Part shown: positions 9,311-18,063 of the stretch, piece after piece
Position numbering within the stretch: the stretch's first letter is position 1
Layout: every line of letters starts with the position of its first letter
Assembly (NCBI GenBank): GCA_022071955.1
Contig: JAJVIM010000043.1
Span: forward strand, 49,531 to 113,530
DNA: 64,000 bases
From: Anaerolineae bacterium
Lineage (GTDB): Bacteria > Chloroflexota > Anaerolineae > 4572-78 > J111
Direction of reading: 5' to 3'
Notes under the pieces: model-generated
Told to the model about the DNA's origin: nothing
Seen by the model: the letters and a program-made list of their open reading frames with translations, nothing else
Databases searched by the model: none
Program-made: the position numbers and the translations under genes

Positions 9311-9902
9311 GGGGGGTCAGGTTTTCACGGTGGTGAAAATAGTAATCCAGAATCACATCGCTGTATTGGCGGTACAGCTTTTCCCGGAACAGCAAAAAGC
9401 GGGGATAGCAGCGTTCAAACGTTTGGGTGTGGGTTTCGCCGGGTTCTATTTGAAACAACCCCTGCCACAGCACCGGCCGCGGGTTGGCCAGATAGGCTTG
9501 CAGCATCTGCTGGTGAATATCGGGCGTGGTAGATAAATGGACCACGGTGGTGTAGCGGCGAAGCCGGGCAAAAAGTTCTTGGCCAACGTAGATGACGCTG
9601 CCGGTAACATCGATCACCACATTGGCGGGCATTTGACCGCTGGCAAGTTTTTGCACAATTTCGGTGAGCACTTCAATTTCGTAGCTCAAATATTTGGCGG
9701 CGCGTTCCTCGTAGGTAGGCTCGTAGGGAAAACCCATCCATTCGCCCATTTCAAAAACGGTGCTGGTGGCCTGCCCCAACTCCGCGGCCAGCTTGGCCGA
9801 GATCAGGTCATCGCAGCAAATGCGTTCGTAGCCCGTTTCCTCCAGCTTTTCCGACCAGTGTGATTTACCAATGCCCGACATGCCGATCAGGGTGATTCGC
9901 AT
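9279..9902 (-). CDS. P-loop kinase, shikimate kinase-like fold
   Basis: 207 residues from the ATG at 9902, which places the Walker A motif GMSGIGKS at residues 7-14 as in shikimate-type kinases; an ATG 45 bases further upstream is possible. CCDDLISAKLA may be the substrate-binding region and VVIDVTGSVIYVG a Walker B-like strand. The C-terminus (LTPHEFLQAIRQA) overlaps the start of murI. Substrate is not recognisable; HMM comparison with shikimate, gluconate and AAA_33 kinases would be needed to place it. I call it a small-molecule kinase only by fold. Confidence 0.7.
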   Translation of the reverse strand: MRITLIGMSGIGKSHWSEKLEETGYERICCDDLISAKLAAELGQATSTVFEMGEWMGFPYEPTYEERAAKYLSYEIEVLTEIVQKLASGQMPANVVIDVTGSVIYVGQELFARLRRYTTVVHLSTTPDIHQQMLQAYLANPRPVLWQGLFQIEPGETHTQTFERCYPRFLLFREKLYRQYSDVILDYYFHHRENLTPHEFLQAIRQA

Positions 9903-10018
9903 CAGATTTCTCAACTCCAAAATGAATAGATGTTGTTTTGGGAACAAACGCGCTGGATTTTACACTAATTTGACCGGTAAAACCAACTGCGGGGCATGCG
10001 GGTGGAGGTAAATCTGGC

Positions 10019-13000
10019 TCAGGTAATGAAGCGCCCAATCAACGCCAGAATTTTATCTTCCTCAAACCCTTCAACCAGGCGGCGAAGTTCCCGGGCAAAT
10101 GGCCGGTACTGTTCATCCATTTCTTCAAGTTGAGCCGCTTCGCTGCCCAGGCGGGGGAGTTCGCCCTTCATGGCCAGATCATACATTTTGCCGAGCGTTG
10201 GCGGCGGCGGCGGAATCAGGGTGACCGCTTCCGAGGCGGCGTCGCCGTTGCCGGGCGACGCGGGCTGGCTGACAATCCAGGTGAGGCCCAAATGAAACTC
10301 CAGCAGGGTAAACAACTTTTCAACGGCGATGGGTTTCACCAAAAACGCATCGCAGCCGGCCAGCATGCTGCGTTTGATGTCTTCCTCAAATGCATTCACC
10401 GAGGTGGCAATAATGACAATGTGCGGCGTTGAACGCAGTTCGGGCAGGTGCCGGATGGTTTTTACCGCTTCCACGCCGGTCATTTTGGGCATGATCAAAT
10501 CCATAAAAATGACATCGGGCCGCACGGCCAGAGTCTGATAAATGGCTTCCTGGCCGTTTTCAGCCTCAAACAGTTCAAAACCCAGCGGCTCCAGCAAATC
10601 GACGAGGATGGAACGGTTGAACGGTTCGTCGTCAACTACCAGCACCCGCCGCCGCCGCCCGGAATAGCCCCGGATTTCGCGCGGGGCCAGCGCCTGGCGC
10701 GGTTTATCGATGAGCCACAGCGCCGGAAAGTCCAGCTCCAGCCGAAAGGTGCTGCCCTGCTGTAGCTCGCTTTCAACGCCGAGTTCGCCGCCCATCGCCT
10801 CAACCAGATTTTTGGTAATGGCCAGCCCCAACCCGGCTCCCTCGGCGCGATAAACGCTGTCGGCCACCTGCTCAAAGGGCAAAAATATCTGTTCCAGTTG
10901 ATCGGTACTCATGCCGATGCCGGTGTCGGTTACTTCAAAAATAAATTTGCTCATTGCCGGCGCAGCCTTGTTTTCTGCTGTGGCGGGCAACAGCCCCGCG
11001 CTGTCGAGCATGCCCACCCTGAAACGCACTTCGCCGTGATCGGTAAATTTGATGGCATTGCCCAGCAGGTTGATGAGAATTTGCCGCAGGCGGCGCTCAT
11101 CGGCCTGAATAATGGGCGGCAGGGGGGTGAGCCGCTCGTAAGTAAAAGCGACGCCGCTTTTTTGCTGGGCCTTGATTTGGAACATACCAACGATGCCTTC
11201 CAAAAACGTGGGCAGGTGAATGTCGGCCGGGTGCAGTTCCATTTTGCCGGCTTCAATTTTAGACAGGTCGAGGATGTCGTTGATCAGCGTAAGCAGGTGT
11301 TCGCCGCTGGTTTGGATAACCCCCACGGCTTTGGCGTGGGCCGGGGCCAGGGTTTCGTCGCGGCTGAGAATTTGGGTGTAGCCCAAAATGCCGTTGAGCG
11401 GGGTGCGGAGTTCGTGGCTCATGTTGGCCAAAAACTGGCTTTTGGCCCGGTTGGCCGATTCGGCGGCTTCTTTGGCCCGGGCCAGTTCAACCGTGCGGTG
11501 CTGGTAGCGTTCAAACAACGTGGCGTTGGTTAGCGCCACGGCTACCTGGTTGGCCAGCGAGCGCATCAGCCGGGCGTCGCTGTCGTCAAAGCCGGCCAGC
11601 TTGTCTTCCTGCACATCCAGCACGCCCACCACCCGCTTGTTGGCGATGACCGGCACGGCCATTTCCGAGCGGGTATGCGGCAGCAGCGGGTTGGGCAGCC
11701 AATCCTCAGATTGCTGCACGTCGTCAACCTGCACAATTGCGCCGGTGCGGGCGGCGCGGGCCACCAGGCTTTGGGCTATCAGCGGGATGCTGTAGCCGGC
11801 GGCTTTCATTTTTGCTCCGGCTGCGCCGCTGCCGTGGGCCAGATACAGGGTTTCGCGGGATTCGTCCAGCAGGTAGATGTGGGTGTGGTAAAAGTTGAAC
11901 TCGTTTTGAATGCGGCGGGTGATGCTTTCCATCAATTCGTCAATATTGAGTTTGCTGGCCAGCCGCTGGTTGGTTTCTACCAGCGTTTCAAGCTGTTGGG
12001 TTTGCCGTTGCAGGCTGCCGATGGTGTCGCGCAGGCGGGTGGTCATAATATTAAAGGTGTTGGCCAGTTGCCCAATCTCGTCGGCGGATTCCACGGCAGC
12101 GTGGGCTTGCAAGTCTCCGCCGGCAATGCGCTCGGCTGCGCCGGTGAGCCGCCGCACCGATCCCACCAGATTTTCTTTAAAAACGAATGCCAGGCCAATG
12201 CCCAACGCCAGCACCAGCAGCCCGCCGACAAATGATTGAATTTGGGCAGTGCTCAACCCCCGGCGGCCGGCGTCGAGTTCGGTTTGCAGCCGGGCCTGCT
12301 GGTCGCTGGTCATCTGGCTCAGCAGGGCCAGCATGGCTTCGGCCTGCGGGGCGCTTTCGGTGCGAAACAGGTACAGGTCTTCGTAGGCGCGTTCGCCCTC
12401 AACGGCCTCAAAAATTTGAAACGGGATGGTAAACAGGTCTTCGCGGGCCGACGCGATTTTATCGAGCCGCTGCTGCTGGGCCGCGGTCAGTTGTTCGCGG
12501 CGGCGGCGCAGATTTTCCCAGGCGGCAGTGTTGAGCGGCAGGCGAGTCATATAATCGGCTTTAAAACTCAAATTGCCTACCACGGCGTACCCGGACAGGC
12601 TGGTCATCATTGAGTCAAACGAGGTTTGGAAATCGATCATGGTGTTGAGCAGGCCGCTGTTGCCAATAGAGGGCGGTTGCTGGCGCTGGAGTTCAACCAG
12701 CCCGGCCATTTCACCCAGAATGGTTACGCTGAGCGGGCGGGCGTCCTCGCGGTACATGCGCAGGGCCGGCTGGTTTTTGAGCGGGTTATCGTGCAGCTCA
12801 AACAACTGCTCGGAGAGGGTGGTCCATTGGGCAAAAATTGATTTGAGTTCGGCCAGCCGGTGGGCGTTTTCGGGGTCGGTGGCAGCGGCGGTCAGTCGCT
12901 CCATTTCGGCCAGGTTGGCTTCAAAGGTGCGCCGGGCGGCGGCGTAGTCGTCAATATTGGCGGAATCACCCAGCACCAGGTAGCCGCGCACGTTGGCCAC

Positions 13001-13204
13001 CATTTGCAGCAGGCTGGTTTGGGCCCGCGCCGAAGCCAGCGCCGCCGGAACCCGCAGCTCGCCGGTTTGGTTAATGTTTTGGGTGGCCTGATAGCTGCCA
13101 ATCACGTTGATGGCCACGACCAGCAGGGTGAGGGCGGCCAGCAGCCCAAAGCCCAGGTTGAGCTTCCAGCCAATGCTGAGTTTGTTGAGCAGGCTAAATT
13201 GCAT
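10019..13204 (-). CDS. Hybrid sensor histidine kinase / response regulator
   Basis: 1061 residues, inner membrane. TM1 at about 15-37, a long helical extracytoplasmic sensor (about 38-315, four-helix-bundle style), TM2 at about 318-340 (FVGGLLVLALGIGLAFVF), HAMP (about 341-395), GAF (about 415-570), HisKA with FLANMSHELRTPLNG and phosphoacceptor His597, HATPase with NLLGNAIKF and DTGIGM, then a receiver with FMDLIMPK, phosphoacceptor Asp902. About 90 residues follow, including a proline run, without a recognised output domain. There is no convincing ribosome site. A solute-binding lipoprotein is encoded upstream in the same direction; removing the MITE at 13227-13407 would leave about 20 bases between them, so the lipoprotein may present ligand to this kinase. 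Confidence 0.92.
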   Translation of the reverse strand: MQFSLLNKLSIGWKLNLGFGLLAALTLLVVAINVIGSYQATQNINQTGELRVPAALASARAQTSLLQMVANVRGYLVLGDSANIDDYAAARRTFEANLAEMERLTAAATDPENAHRLAELKSIFAQWTTLSEQLFELHDNPLKNQPALRMYREDARPLSVTILGEMAGLVELQRQQPPSIGNSGLLNTMIDFQTSFDSMMTSLSGYAVVGNLSFKADYMTRLPLNTAAWENLRRRREQLTAAQQQRLDKIASAREDLFTIPFQIFEAVEGERAYEDLYLFRTESAPQAEAMLALLSQMTSDQQARLQTELDAGRRGLSTAQIQSFVGGLLVLALGIGLAFVFKENLVGSVRRLTGAAERIAGGDLQAHAAVESADEIGQLANTFNIMTTRLRDTIGSLQRQTQQLETLVETNQRLASKLNIDELMESITRRIQNEFNFYHTHIYLLDESRETLYLAHGSGAAGAKMKAAGYSIPLIAQSLVARAARTGAIVQVDDVQQSEDWLPNPLLPHTRSEMAVPVIANKRVVGVLDVQEDKLAGFDDSDARLMRSLANQVAVALTNATLFERYQHRTVELARAKEAAESANRAKSQFLANMSHELRTPLNGILGYTQILSRDETLAPAHAKAVGVIQTSGEHLLTLINDILDLSKIEAGKMELHPADIHLPTFLEGIVGMFQIKAQQKSGVAFTYERLTPLPPIIQADERRLRQILINLLGNAIKFTDHGEVRFRVGMLDSAGLLPATAENKAAPAMSKFIFEVTDTGIGMSTDQLEQIFLPFEQVADSVYRAEGAGLGLAITKNLVEAMGGELGVESELQQGSTFRLELDFPALWLIDKPRQALAPREIRGYSGRRRRVLVVDDEPFNRSILVDLLEPLGFELFEAENGQEAIYQTLAVRPDVIFMDLIMPKMTGVEAVKTIRHLPELRSTPHIVIIATSVNAFEEDIKRSMLAGCDAFLVKPIAVEKLFTLLEFHLGLTWIVSQPASPGNGDAASEAVTLIPPPPPTLGKMYDLAMKGELPRLGSEAAQLEEMDEQYRPFARELRRLVEGFEEDKILALIGRFIT

Positions 13205-13226
13205 AGATTACATGCTTGCTAATTTT

Positions 13227-13407
13227 GTAAGTACTCCCCCCTTCCCCCTAACCCCCTTCCCCCGCCGGGGGAAGGGGGAACTTAAGATTTTTTCGGTATG
13301 TTTCTGCCGCTTTGCGGCAGAAACATACCGAAATTACTCTATTTCTCCCCCTCTCCCCCCGCGAAGCGGGGGGAGAGGGGGCCGGGGGGTGAGGGGGGAG
13401 TACTTAC
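13227..13407. mobile_element. MITE-like composite hairpin element A with TIRs and target duplication
   Basis: 181 bp. Ends are perfect 16-base inverted repeats (GTAAGTACTCCCCCCT at 13227 and its complement ending at 13407). Flanked by the 8-base direct repeat CTAATTTT (13219-13226 and 13408-13415), as expected for a target-site duplication. Inside are a C-rich hairpin, a 19-bp perfect stem (13292-13310 with 13314-13332, loop TTT) and a second C-rich hairpin. It encodes nothing. The right duplication contains the stop codon of the solute-binding protein gene. Confidence 0.88.
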
Positions 13408-15060
13408 CTAATTTTTGTTTGGCTGGCCCAACTGCAGCGAGGCCCGGTAAATTTCGGCCTGCGTGTCTCGGCCCAGCCGGTCCGTCAACTCTTCAAAATC
13501 GAGAACGGTTTCGCGCAGCGCTTCGGCCGGGCTGAGCTGGCCCCGCGCCGCTTCGCCCAAATGAATATCCAGCGCGGTCAGGTAGCCAAACGTGCCGGGA
13601 ATGCGCAGATAGGGGATTTGCAGCGGGTTGGTGAAATTTTCAAAATAAGCGCTGGTGTAATCGCGAACATCCTGTTCGTTCCAGCCGGCGGCCAGATAAT
13701 CCTCAATGTTGGCCGTGCCTGCCGGCGGCAGGTAGTGGCTGTAGCGGCCGGGGTCTACGCCATCCCAGCCGCGGGCGGCGTAAATCAGCGATTTTTGGCG
13801 GGTGGCCAGCAGCGCCAGCAGGTAGTAGGTGGCCTCCGGCGCGTCGGCGAAGCGGGAAATCACCCCGGCCCACGAGCCGCCGGAGGTGTTGCCCACTTTG
13901 TTGGGGGTATCGGTTTGTTCCCACCGGCCGGCGGCGGTGTTGTAATATTCCATTGTGCCCGGCAGCGGCGCGGTGCCGATTTTACCTTTGACCAGGCTGC
14001 CTTCCTGTTGGGCCAACGCACCGAGATCGCCAAAAGTAAAGGTGAGGGCGGCCTCGCCCCGCAAAAAGTGGTCCCAGCTTTGGCCCAGGTTCCAATCGAG
14101 CATTTCTTTGGGGCCAAATTTTACCAGATCGACCATTGTGCCCAGCGCGCGCACGTGGCCGGGGCTATCGAGCAGGGGTTTCATGGTATCGGGGTCAAAC
14201 CAGTAGAGATTGGGGTTGTGCGGGCCAATCACAAAGGGCGCGGAAAAAGAGATAAAATGGAACATGCCCTGCTCGCCCACGGCCAGGTGCATGGTCAGGC
14301 CGTCGTCCGGCTGACCGTCGCCGTTCAGGTCTTTGCCGTCAAAATATTCGGCCACATCCCGAAACTGCGCCCACGTTTGCGGTACAGCCAGCGGGTAACC
14401 GTATTGCTGCTCAAATGCGGCCCGGTGGCCCGGATCGGTCAGCAAGTCGCGGCGGTAATACATTACCTGTCCGTCGTGGTCGTTGGCGACCATGTATTTG
14501 CGGCCGTCGTACTCCAGCAGCGAGCGGGGGCCGGGTAACACATCGTTAATATCCCACTGCGGAAAGCGGGGGTCGCCGTAATATTGATCGTAGGAGATGA
14601 TAAAATCCTGCGAAACCAGATCGCCGAGCCACCACGCGCCGGCAATGGAGGCATCGTACTGGCCCGCGCCGGTAGTCAGATCGGTGATGAGATAGGCAAA
14701 ATGCTCATCGAGCGGTTTTTCAATGATGACCAGATGAGCGCCGGTAGCGGCTTCAAATTCGCTGCGGATTTCGTGCAGCGGGCCGGTGATGGGGCCGGTT
14801 GCGCCACCAATATCGTTGACAATCACCGACACGGTTTGGCCGGCAAAAAGACAGTGGCCCGGCGTACAGGGCGTGGCCACCAGCGGCGGCACCACATTAC
14901 CCACATCCACCACCGAAGCGGCGGCGGGCGGCATTGTGGGGCGGGGGGTTGGGGTGGGGGTGAGCAGCAGCGGCGTGGAGATGGGTAGTGTCGGCTCGGC
15001 CGGGGAGCAGGCGGCCAGCAAGATCATCGCTATCAAAATTAATGGCGCAAAAAGCTTCAT
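13408..15060 (-). CDS. Extracellular solute-binding lipoprotein, family 1
   Basis: 550 residues. A lipoprotein signal peptide ends in LLAAC with Cys18 as the lipidation site, followed by a proline/threonine-rich linker to about residue 50. The mature part resembles SBP_bac_1 sugar-binding proteins (DASIAGAWWLGDLVSQDFI, WAQFRDVAEYFDGKDLNGDGQ). The DLNGDGQPDDG stretch looks like a calcium-binding loop. No permease is adjacent; instead the next gene downstream is a hybrid histidine kinase, so a role as ligand presenter to a sensor is as plausible as transport. The stop codon is part of a MITE target duplication, so the native C-terminus is preserved. Confidence 0.85.
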   Translation of the reverse strand: MKLFAPLILIAMILLAACSPAEPTLPISTPLLLTPTPTPRPTMPPAAASVVDVGNVVPPLVATPCTPGHCLFAGQTVSVIVNDIGGATGPITGPLHEIRSEFEAATGAHLVIIEKPLDEHFAYLITDLTTGAGQYDASIAGAWWLGDLVSQDFIISYDQYYGDPRFPQWDINDVLPGPRSLLEYDGRKYMVANDHDGQVMYYRRDLLTDPGHRAAFEQQYGYPLAVPQTWAQFRDVAEYFDGKDLNGDGQPDDGLTMHLAVGEQGMFHFISFSAPFVIGPHNPNLYWFDPDTMKPLLDSPGHVRALGTMVDLVKFGPKEMLDWNLGQSWDHFLRGEAALTFTFGDLGALAQQEGSLVKGKIGTAPLPGTMEYYNTAAGRWEQTDTPNKVGNTSGGSWAGVISRFADAPEATYYLLALLATRQKSLIYAARGWDGVDPGRYSHYLPPAGTANIEDYLAAGWNEQDVRDYTSAYFENFTNPLQIPYLRIPGTFGYLTALDIHLGEAARGQLSPAEALRETVLDFEELTDRLGRDTQAEIYRASLQLGQPNKN

Positions 15061-15164
15061 CGGTGGCGCTCGCAGGTGAGCAGTTATACAAAATCAAAGA
15101 TAGCGGAGTATAACATTTTAGCCACTCCCTTGAAAATAAACGAAGCTACGAATGTACGAATCGG

Positions 15165-15364
15165 CGAATGTAGGGGCGGTTCGCGAACCGCCCCTACCCA
15201 ATTTTCATCTAGGGTACGTTTTGAGGTAGTTGCACCCCTCGATACGCCTCTGCGAGGCTACTCGGGCTGCGAACTGCGTAACTCCTACTCATTTCTGTTT
15301 TGTCACTCCCGCGAAAGCGGGAGTCCGGTCATTTTTTTGGATTCCCGCCTTCGCGGGAATGACG
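15165..15364. repeat. Two stacked repeats: GTAGGGGCG palindrome (copy 3) and GTCATTCCCGC repeat
   Basis: 15170-15197 is a perfect 28-base GTAGGGGCGGTTCG palindrome flanked by CGAATG and CCAATTTTCA. 15302-15364 is an inverted pair, CACTCCCGCGAAAGCGGGAG and CCCGCCTTCGCGGGAATGAC, of a type widespread in many bacterial genomes. Together with the ATTCGT-type repeat at 15403-15447 they fill the 15061-15442 gap. No gene seen. Confidence 0.75.
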
Positions 15365-15442
15365 TTTTTGGGATAATTATTTTTTTGGGTACTACCAAAA
15401 TCGTCATTCGTAAATCAAAAATCCAAAATCGAAAATCCAAAA

Positions 15443-16099
15443 TCAATCCAGGCTGATGATGCCTTTGCGAATGGCATATTTAACCAGTTCGGCGGAGTTG
15501 CTGATGTTGAGCTTTTCCATAATGTTCACCCGGTGAACGCCCACCGTTTTAACGCTGATTTGCAGTTTTTCGGCCACGTCTTTGTAACTGTAGCCTTCGG
15601 CCAAAAGCTGCAACACCTCGCGCTCGCGGCTGGAAAGTTTGTGGTAGTTGTCTTCCAGTTCGGTTTCTTCTGACTGGCGCAGGTATTCTTCGATGATGGT
15701 TTTTGAAATAGAGGGGCTGAGAAAGGGGTCGCCGCGATGCACCGCCTGAATGGCCAGCAGCAGTTCGTTGGGGGCGGTGTGTTTATCAAGATAGCCGGAA
15801 GCGCCGGCCTGCAAAAGCTGGTGAATGTATTCCTCGTTGGTGTACATGGTCAGCACCAGCACTTTGATGTGGGGCTGCTCTTTTTTAATGCGTACCGTGG
15901 CTTCCAGCCCGTTCAGCTCGGGCATGGTGATGTCCATCAACACAATATCCGGCTGCAATTTTTGCACCTGTTCCACGGCCTCGCGCCCGTTGGCCGCCTC
16001 GCCCACCACTTCGATATCCGGCTGCCCGTCCAGCAGCGAGCGGATCCCTTTGCGAACAATGGTGTGGTCTTCGGCCAAAAATACTTTAATCTTGCTCAT
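15443..16099 (-). CDS. NarL/FixJ-type response regulator
   Basis: 218 residues. An N-terminal receiver (1-120) starts KVFLAEDHTIVRKGI with acidic pocket residues and phosphoacceptor Asp56 in IVLMDITMPE; a LuxR-type helix-turn-helix (about 150-215) has LSSREREVLQLLAEG and VKTVGVHRVNIMEKL. It should bind promoters when phosphorylated. It overlaps by 4 bases (ATGA) with the upstream sensor kinase gene, so the two form a coupled two-component pair. Targets are unknown; the only nearby operon in the same direction is upstream. Confidence 0.93.
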   Translation of the reverse strand: MSKIKVFLAEDHTIVRKGIRSLLDGQPDIEVVGEAANGREAVEQVQKLQPDIVLMDITMPELNGLEATVRIKKEQPHIKVLVLTMYTNEEYIHQLLQAGASGYLDKHTAPNELLLAIQAVHRGDPFLSPSISKTIIEEYLRQSEETELEDNYHKLSSREREVLQLLAEGYSYKDVAEKLQISVKTVGVHRVNIMEKLNISNSAELVKYAIRKGIISLD

Positions 16100-17310
16100 T
16101 TCTGTTTTTCCAGCGGTATATCAATGGTCAGCCGGGTGCCCTGGCCGGCTTCGGAAAAGATGTGCAGCTCGCCGCCGAGCAGCGCCACCCGTTCTCTGAT
16201 GCCAAACAGGCCGGCTCCCTGGGCAGCGGTTTGATGGTTCATTACCGCGGCCACGTTAAACCCCCGGCCGTTATCTTTGATTTCGGCGTAAATTTTTTCT
16301 TCGGTTTGCTCCAGCAGCAGCCGCACGGCGCTGGCCCGGGCATGGCGGGTTACATTGGTCAGCGCCTCCTGCGCCACCCGAAACAGGGCGGTTTCAACAT
16401 CCGGCTGGAGCCGTTTGTCCAGGTTCAAAACCTGAAGTTCGGCCTCAATCCCCACCCGCTGCGAAAACTGTTTGATGTACCAGCGCAGGGTGGGCACCAG
16501 CCCCAGGTCATCGAGCATGGCCGGCCGCAAATTCAGCGACATTTCCCGCACCTGTTTTAACGTTTGCTCGGTTAACAGCGACGCCTCGCTGAGATGCGGC
16601 TCGATGAGCCGGTAGCAGCTATCGGGCAGGGCGCTTTTGATGGCTACCAGATTGATGTTGATGGCGGTGAGCGCCTGCCCCATTTCGTCGTGCAGCTCGC
16701 GGGCCAGCTCTTTGCGCTCGGCCTCCTGCACCTCGGTCAGTTTGCGGTTGAGCACGCGCAGTTGTTCGCGCTGCTGGGCGATGGCCTCAAACAGGCGGTC
16801 ACGCTCAATGCGGCTGCTGGTTTCAAGCTGAGCGTTTTTTTCTTGCAGGCTTTGGGCCAGGTCGCGCAGGCGCAGATGGGTTTTTACCCGCATCAGCACT
16901 TCTTCCTGATGCAGCGGTTTGGTAACGTAATCCACCGCGCCGGCTTCAAAGCCTTTAACCTTGTCTTCGGCCCCGGTCAGCGAGGTCATAAAAATAACCG
17001 GGATGTCGCGGGTGGCCTCGTTGAGTTTGAGGCGGCGGCAGGTTTCAAAGCCGTCGATGCCGGGCATCAGCACATCCAGCAAAATCACGTCGGGCTTGTC
17101 GTACTGCACCCGTTTGAGGGCGCTTTCGCCGGTGCGGGCAATTCTGATGCCAAAGCCATCCTGCTGCAAAAAATCAACCACCACGCCCAGATTAACCGGC
17201 GTATCGTCGACAATCAGAATATTGTATTTTTCAGAATTTCGGGCAATTGAGTCTGCTGCCGGGTTCATTTGAAATGTTATATCCCTGTTGACGATCATTT
17301 TTGGGTACAT
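16096..17310 (-). CDS. Cytosolic REC-HisKA_3 sensor kinase
   Basis: 404 residues without membrane segments. A receiver domain (about 28-150; Asp79 in VILLDVLMPG) is followed by a coiled-coil linker (about 155-190), a HisKA_3 dimerisation domain with ELARELHDEMGQAL (phosphoacceptor His207) and a HATPase domain with DNGRGFNV and GAGLFGIRERV. A receiver-first, NarL-family kinase like this usually relays signals from another histidine kinase; the hybrid kinase encoded nearby is a candidate, by inference only. Three in-frame ATGs (17310, 17298, 17268) lack a clear ribosome site, so the N-terminal 14 residues are uncertain. Confidence 0.9.
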   Translation of the reverse strand: MYPKMIVNRDITFQMNPAADSIARNSEKYNILIVDDTPVNLGVVVDFLQQDGFGIRIARTGESALKRVQYDKPDVILLDVLMPGIDGFETCRRLKLNEATRDIPVIFMTSLTGAEDKVKGFEAGAVDYVTKPLHQEEVLMRVKTHLRLRDLAQSLQEKNAQLETSSRIERDRLFEAIAQQREQLRVLNRKLTEVQEAERKELARELHDEMGQALTAININLVAIKSALPDSCYRLIEPHLSEASLLTEQTLKQVREMSLNLRPAMLDDLGLVPTLRWYIKQFSQRVGIEAELQVLNLDKRLQPDVETALFRVAQEALTNVTRHARASAVRLLLEQTEEKIYAEIKDNGRGFNVAAVMNHQTAAQGAGLFGIRERVALLGGELHIFSEAGQGTRLTIDIPLEKQK

Positions 17311-17397
17311 TACAACTCAGTTAATTTTACCGGAAATCCTCATAACTGGCGAGACCGGCGCGGTTGATGTTTATTGCCCAGCCGCGCCGGTTGCCGT

Positions 17398-18051
17398 TCA
17401 ACCGGATGGACCAAGCACTTTGTTGATGGCGTCTACCAGCACCGGGTCTACCGCGGCCTGCTGCGAGGTAGCGACCCCCGGCTCAAATTGCTTTTGCTCC
17501 AGCCCTCGGGCGGCTTCGATGATCCAGTTGACAGCCAGCTCGCTTGACACCGAGCCGGTATCGATGACCAGATTAAAGTACGATTCCGCGTCCCAGCGTT
17601 TGTTATAAAACATCTGGATGAATTTGCGGCGGGCTTTGTCGTCTTCCGTTACCCGCTCTTCGGCCTGCTGGCGATTGGCCAGCTTTTCGCGGGCCATCAC
17701 CCGCTCCACCCGGATTGCCGGCGGCGCCTGAATGCGCACGTTGAGCACGTCGGCGTAATCGCTCAGGCTGGCAAAACCGCCCCGGCCCAAAATGACCATT
17801 TGCCCGCGCTGGGCCAGCGCCTCCATCACCTCGTTCAACATCGACACAATCAGCAGGTTGGTGGCGTTGGTCAGGTCCCAAAAACTCGGCGCCGAAGTGT
17901 ACAACTCGTTGAATTTGGTTAGCCCGTACTGCCGAAATATGCCTTCAATGGTCCGTTTGTCAACAAACTCGTACCCCAGAGTTTTGGCTACTTGCCGGGC
18001 AATATCGGCCCCGCCGCTGCCGTACTCTCTGGAAATTGTGATGGTTGTCAT
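17398..18051 (-). CDS. Cytidylate kinase-like family protein
   Basis: 217 residues. The N-terminal ITISREYGSGGADIARQVAKTLG is the characteristic P-loop of the cytidylate_kin2 family, followed by FVDKRTIEG and LGRGGFASL. AGAGGAG precedes the ATG. It lies 12 bases after the ABC ATPase gene in the same direction, so it reads as the last gene of the sugar ABC operon. True CMP kinases are not normally found there, so it may phosphorylate the imported compound or act in regulation; this is inference. The family has many members of unknown substrate. Confidence 0.82.
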   Translation of the reverse strand: MTTITISREYGSGGADIARQVAKTLGYEFVDKRTIEGIFRQYGLTKFNELYTSAPSFWDLTNATNLLIVSMLNEVMEALAQRGQMVILGRGGFASLSDYADVLNVRIQAPPAIRVERVMAREKLANRQQAEERVTEDDKARRKFIQMFYNKRWDAESYFNLVIDTGSVSSELAVNWIIEAARGLEQKQFEPGVATSQQAAVDPVLVDAINKVLGPSG

Positions 18052-18063
18052 AGGTGCTCTCCT

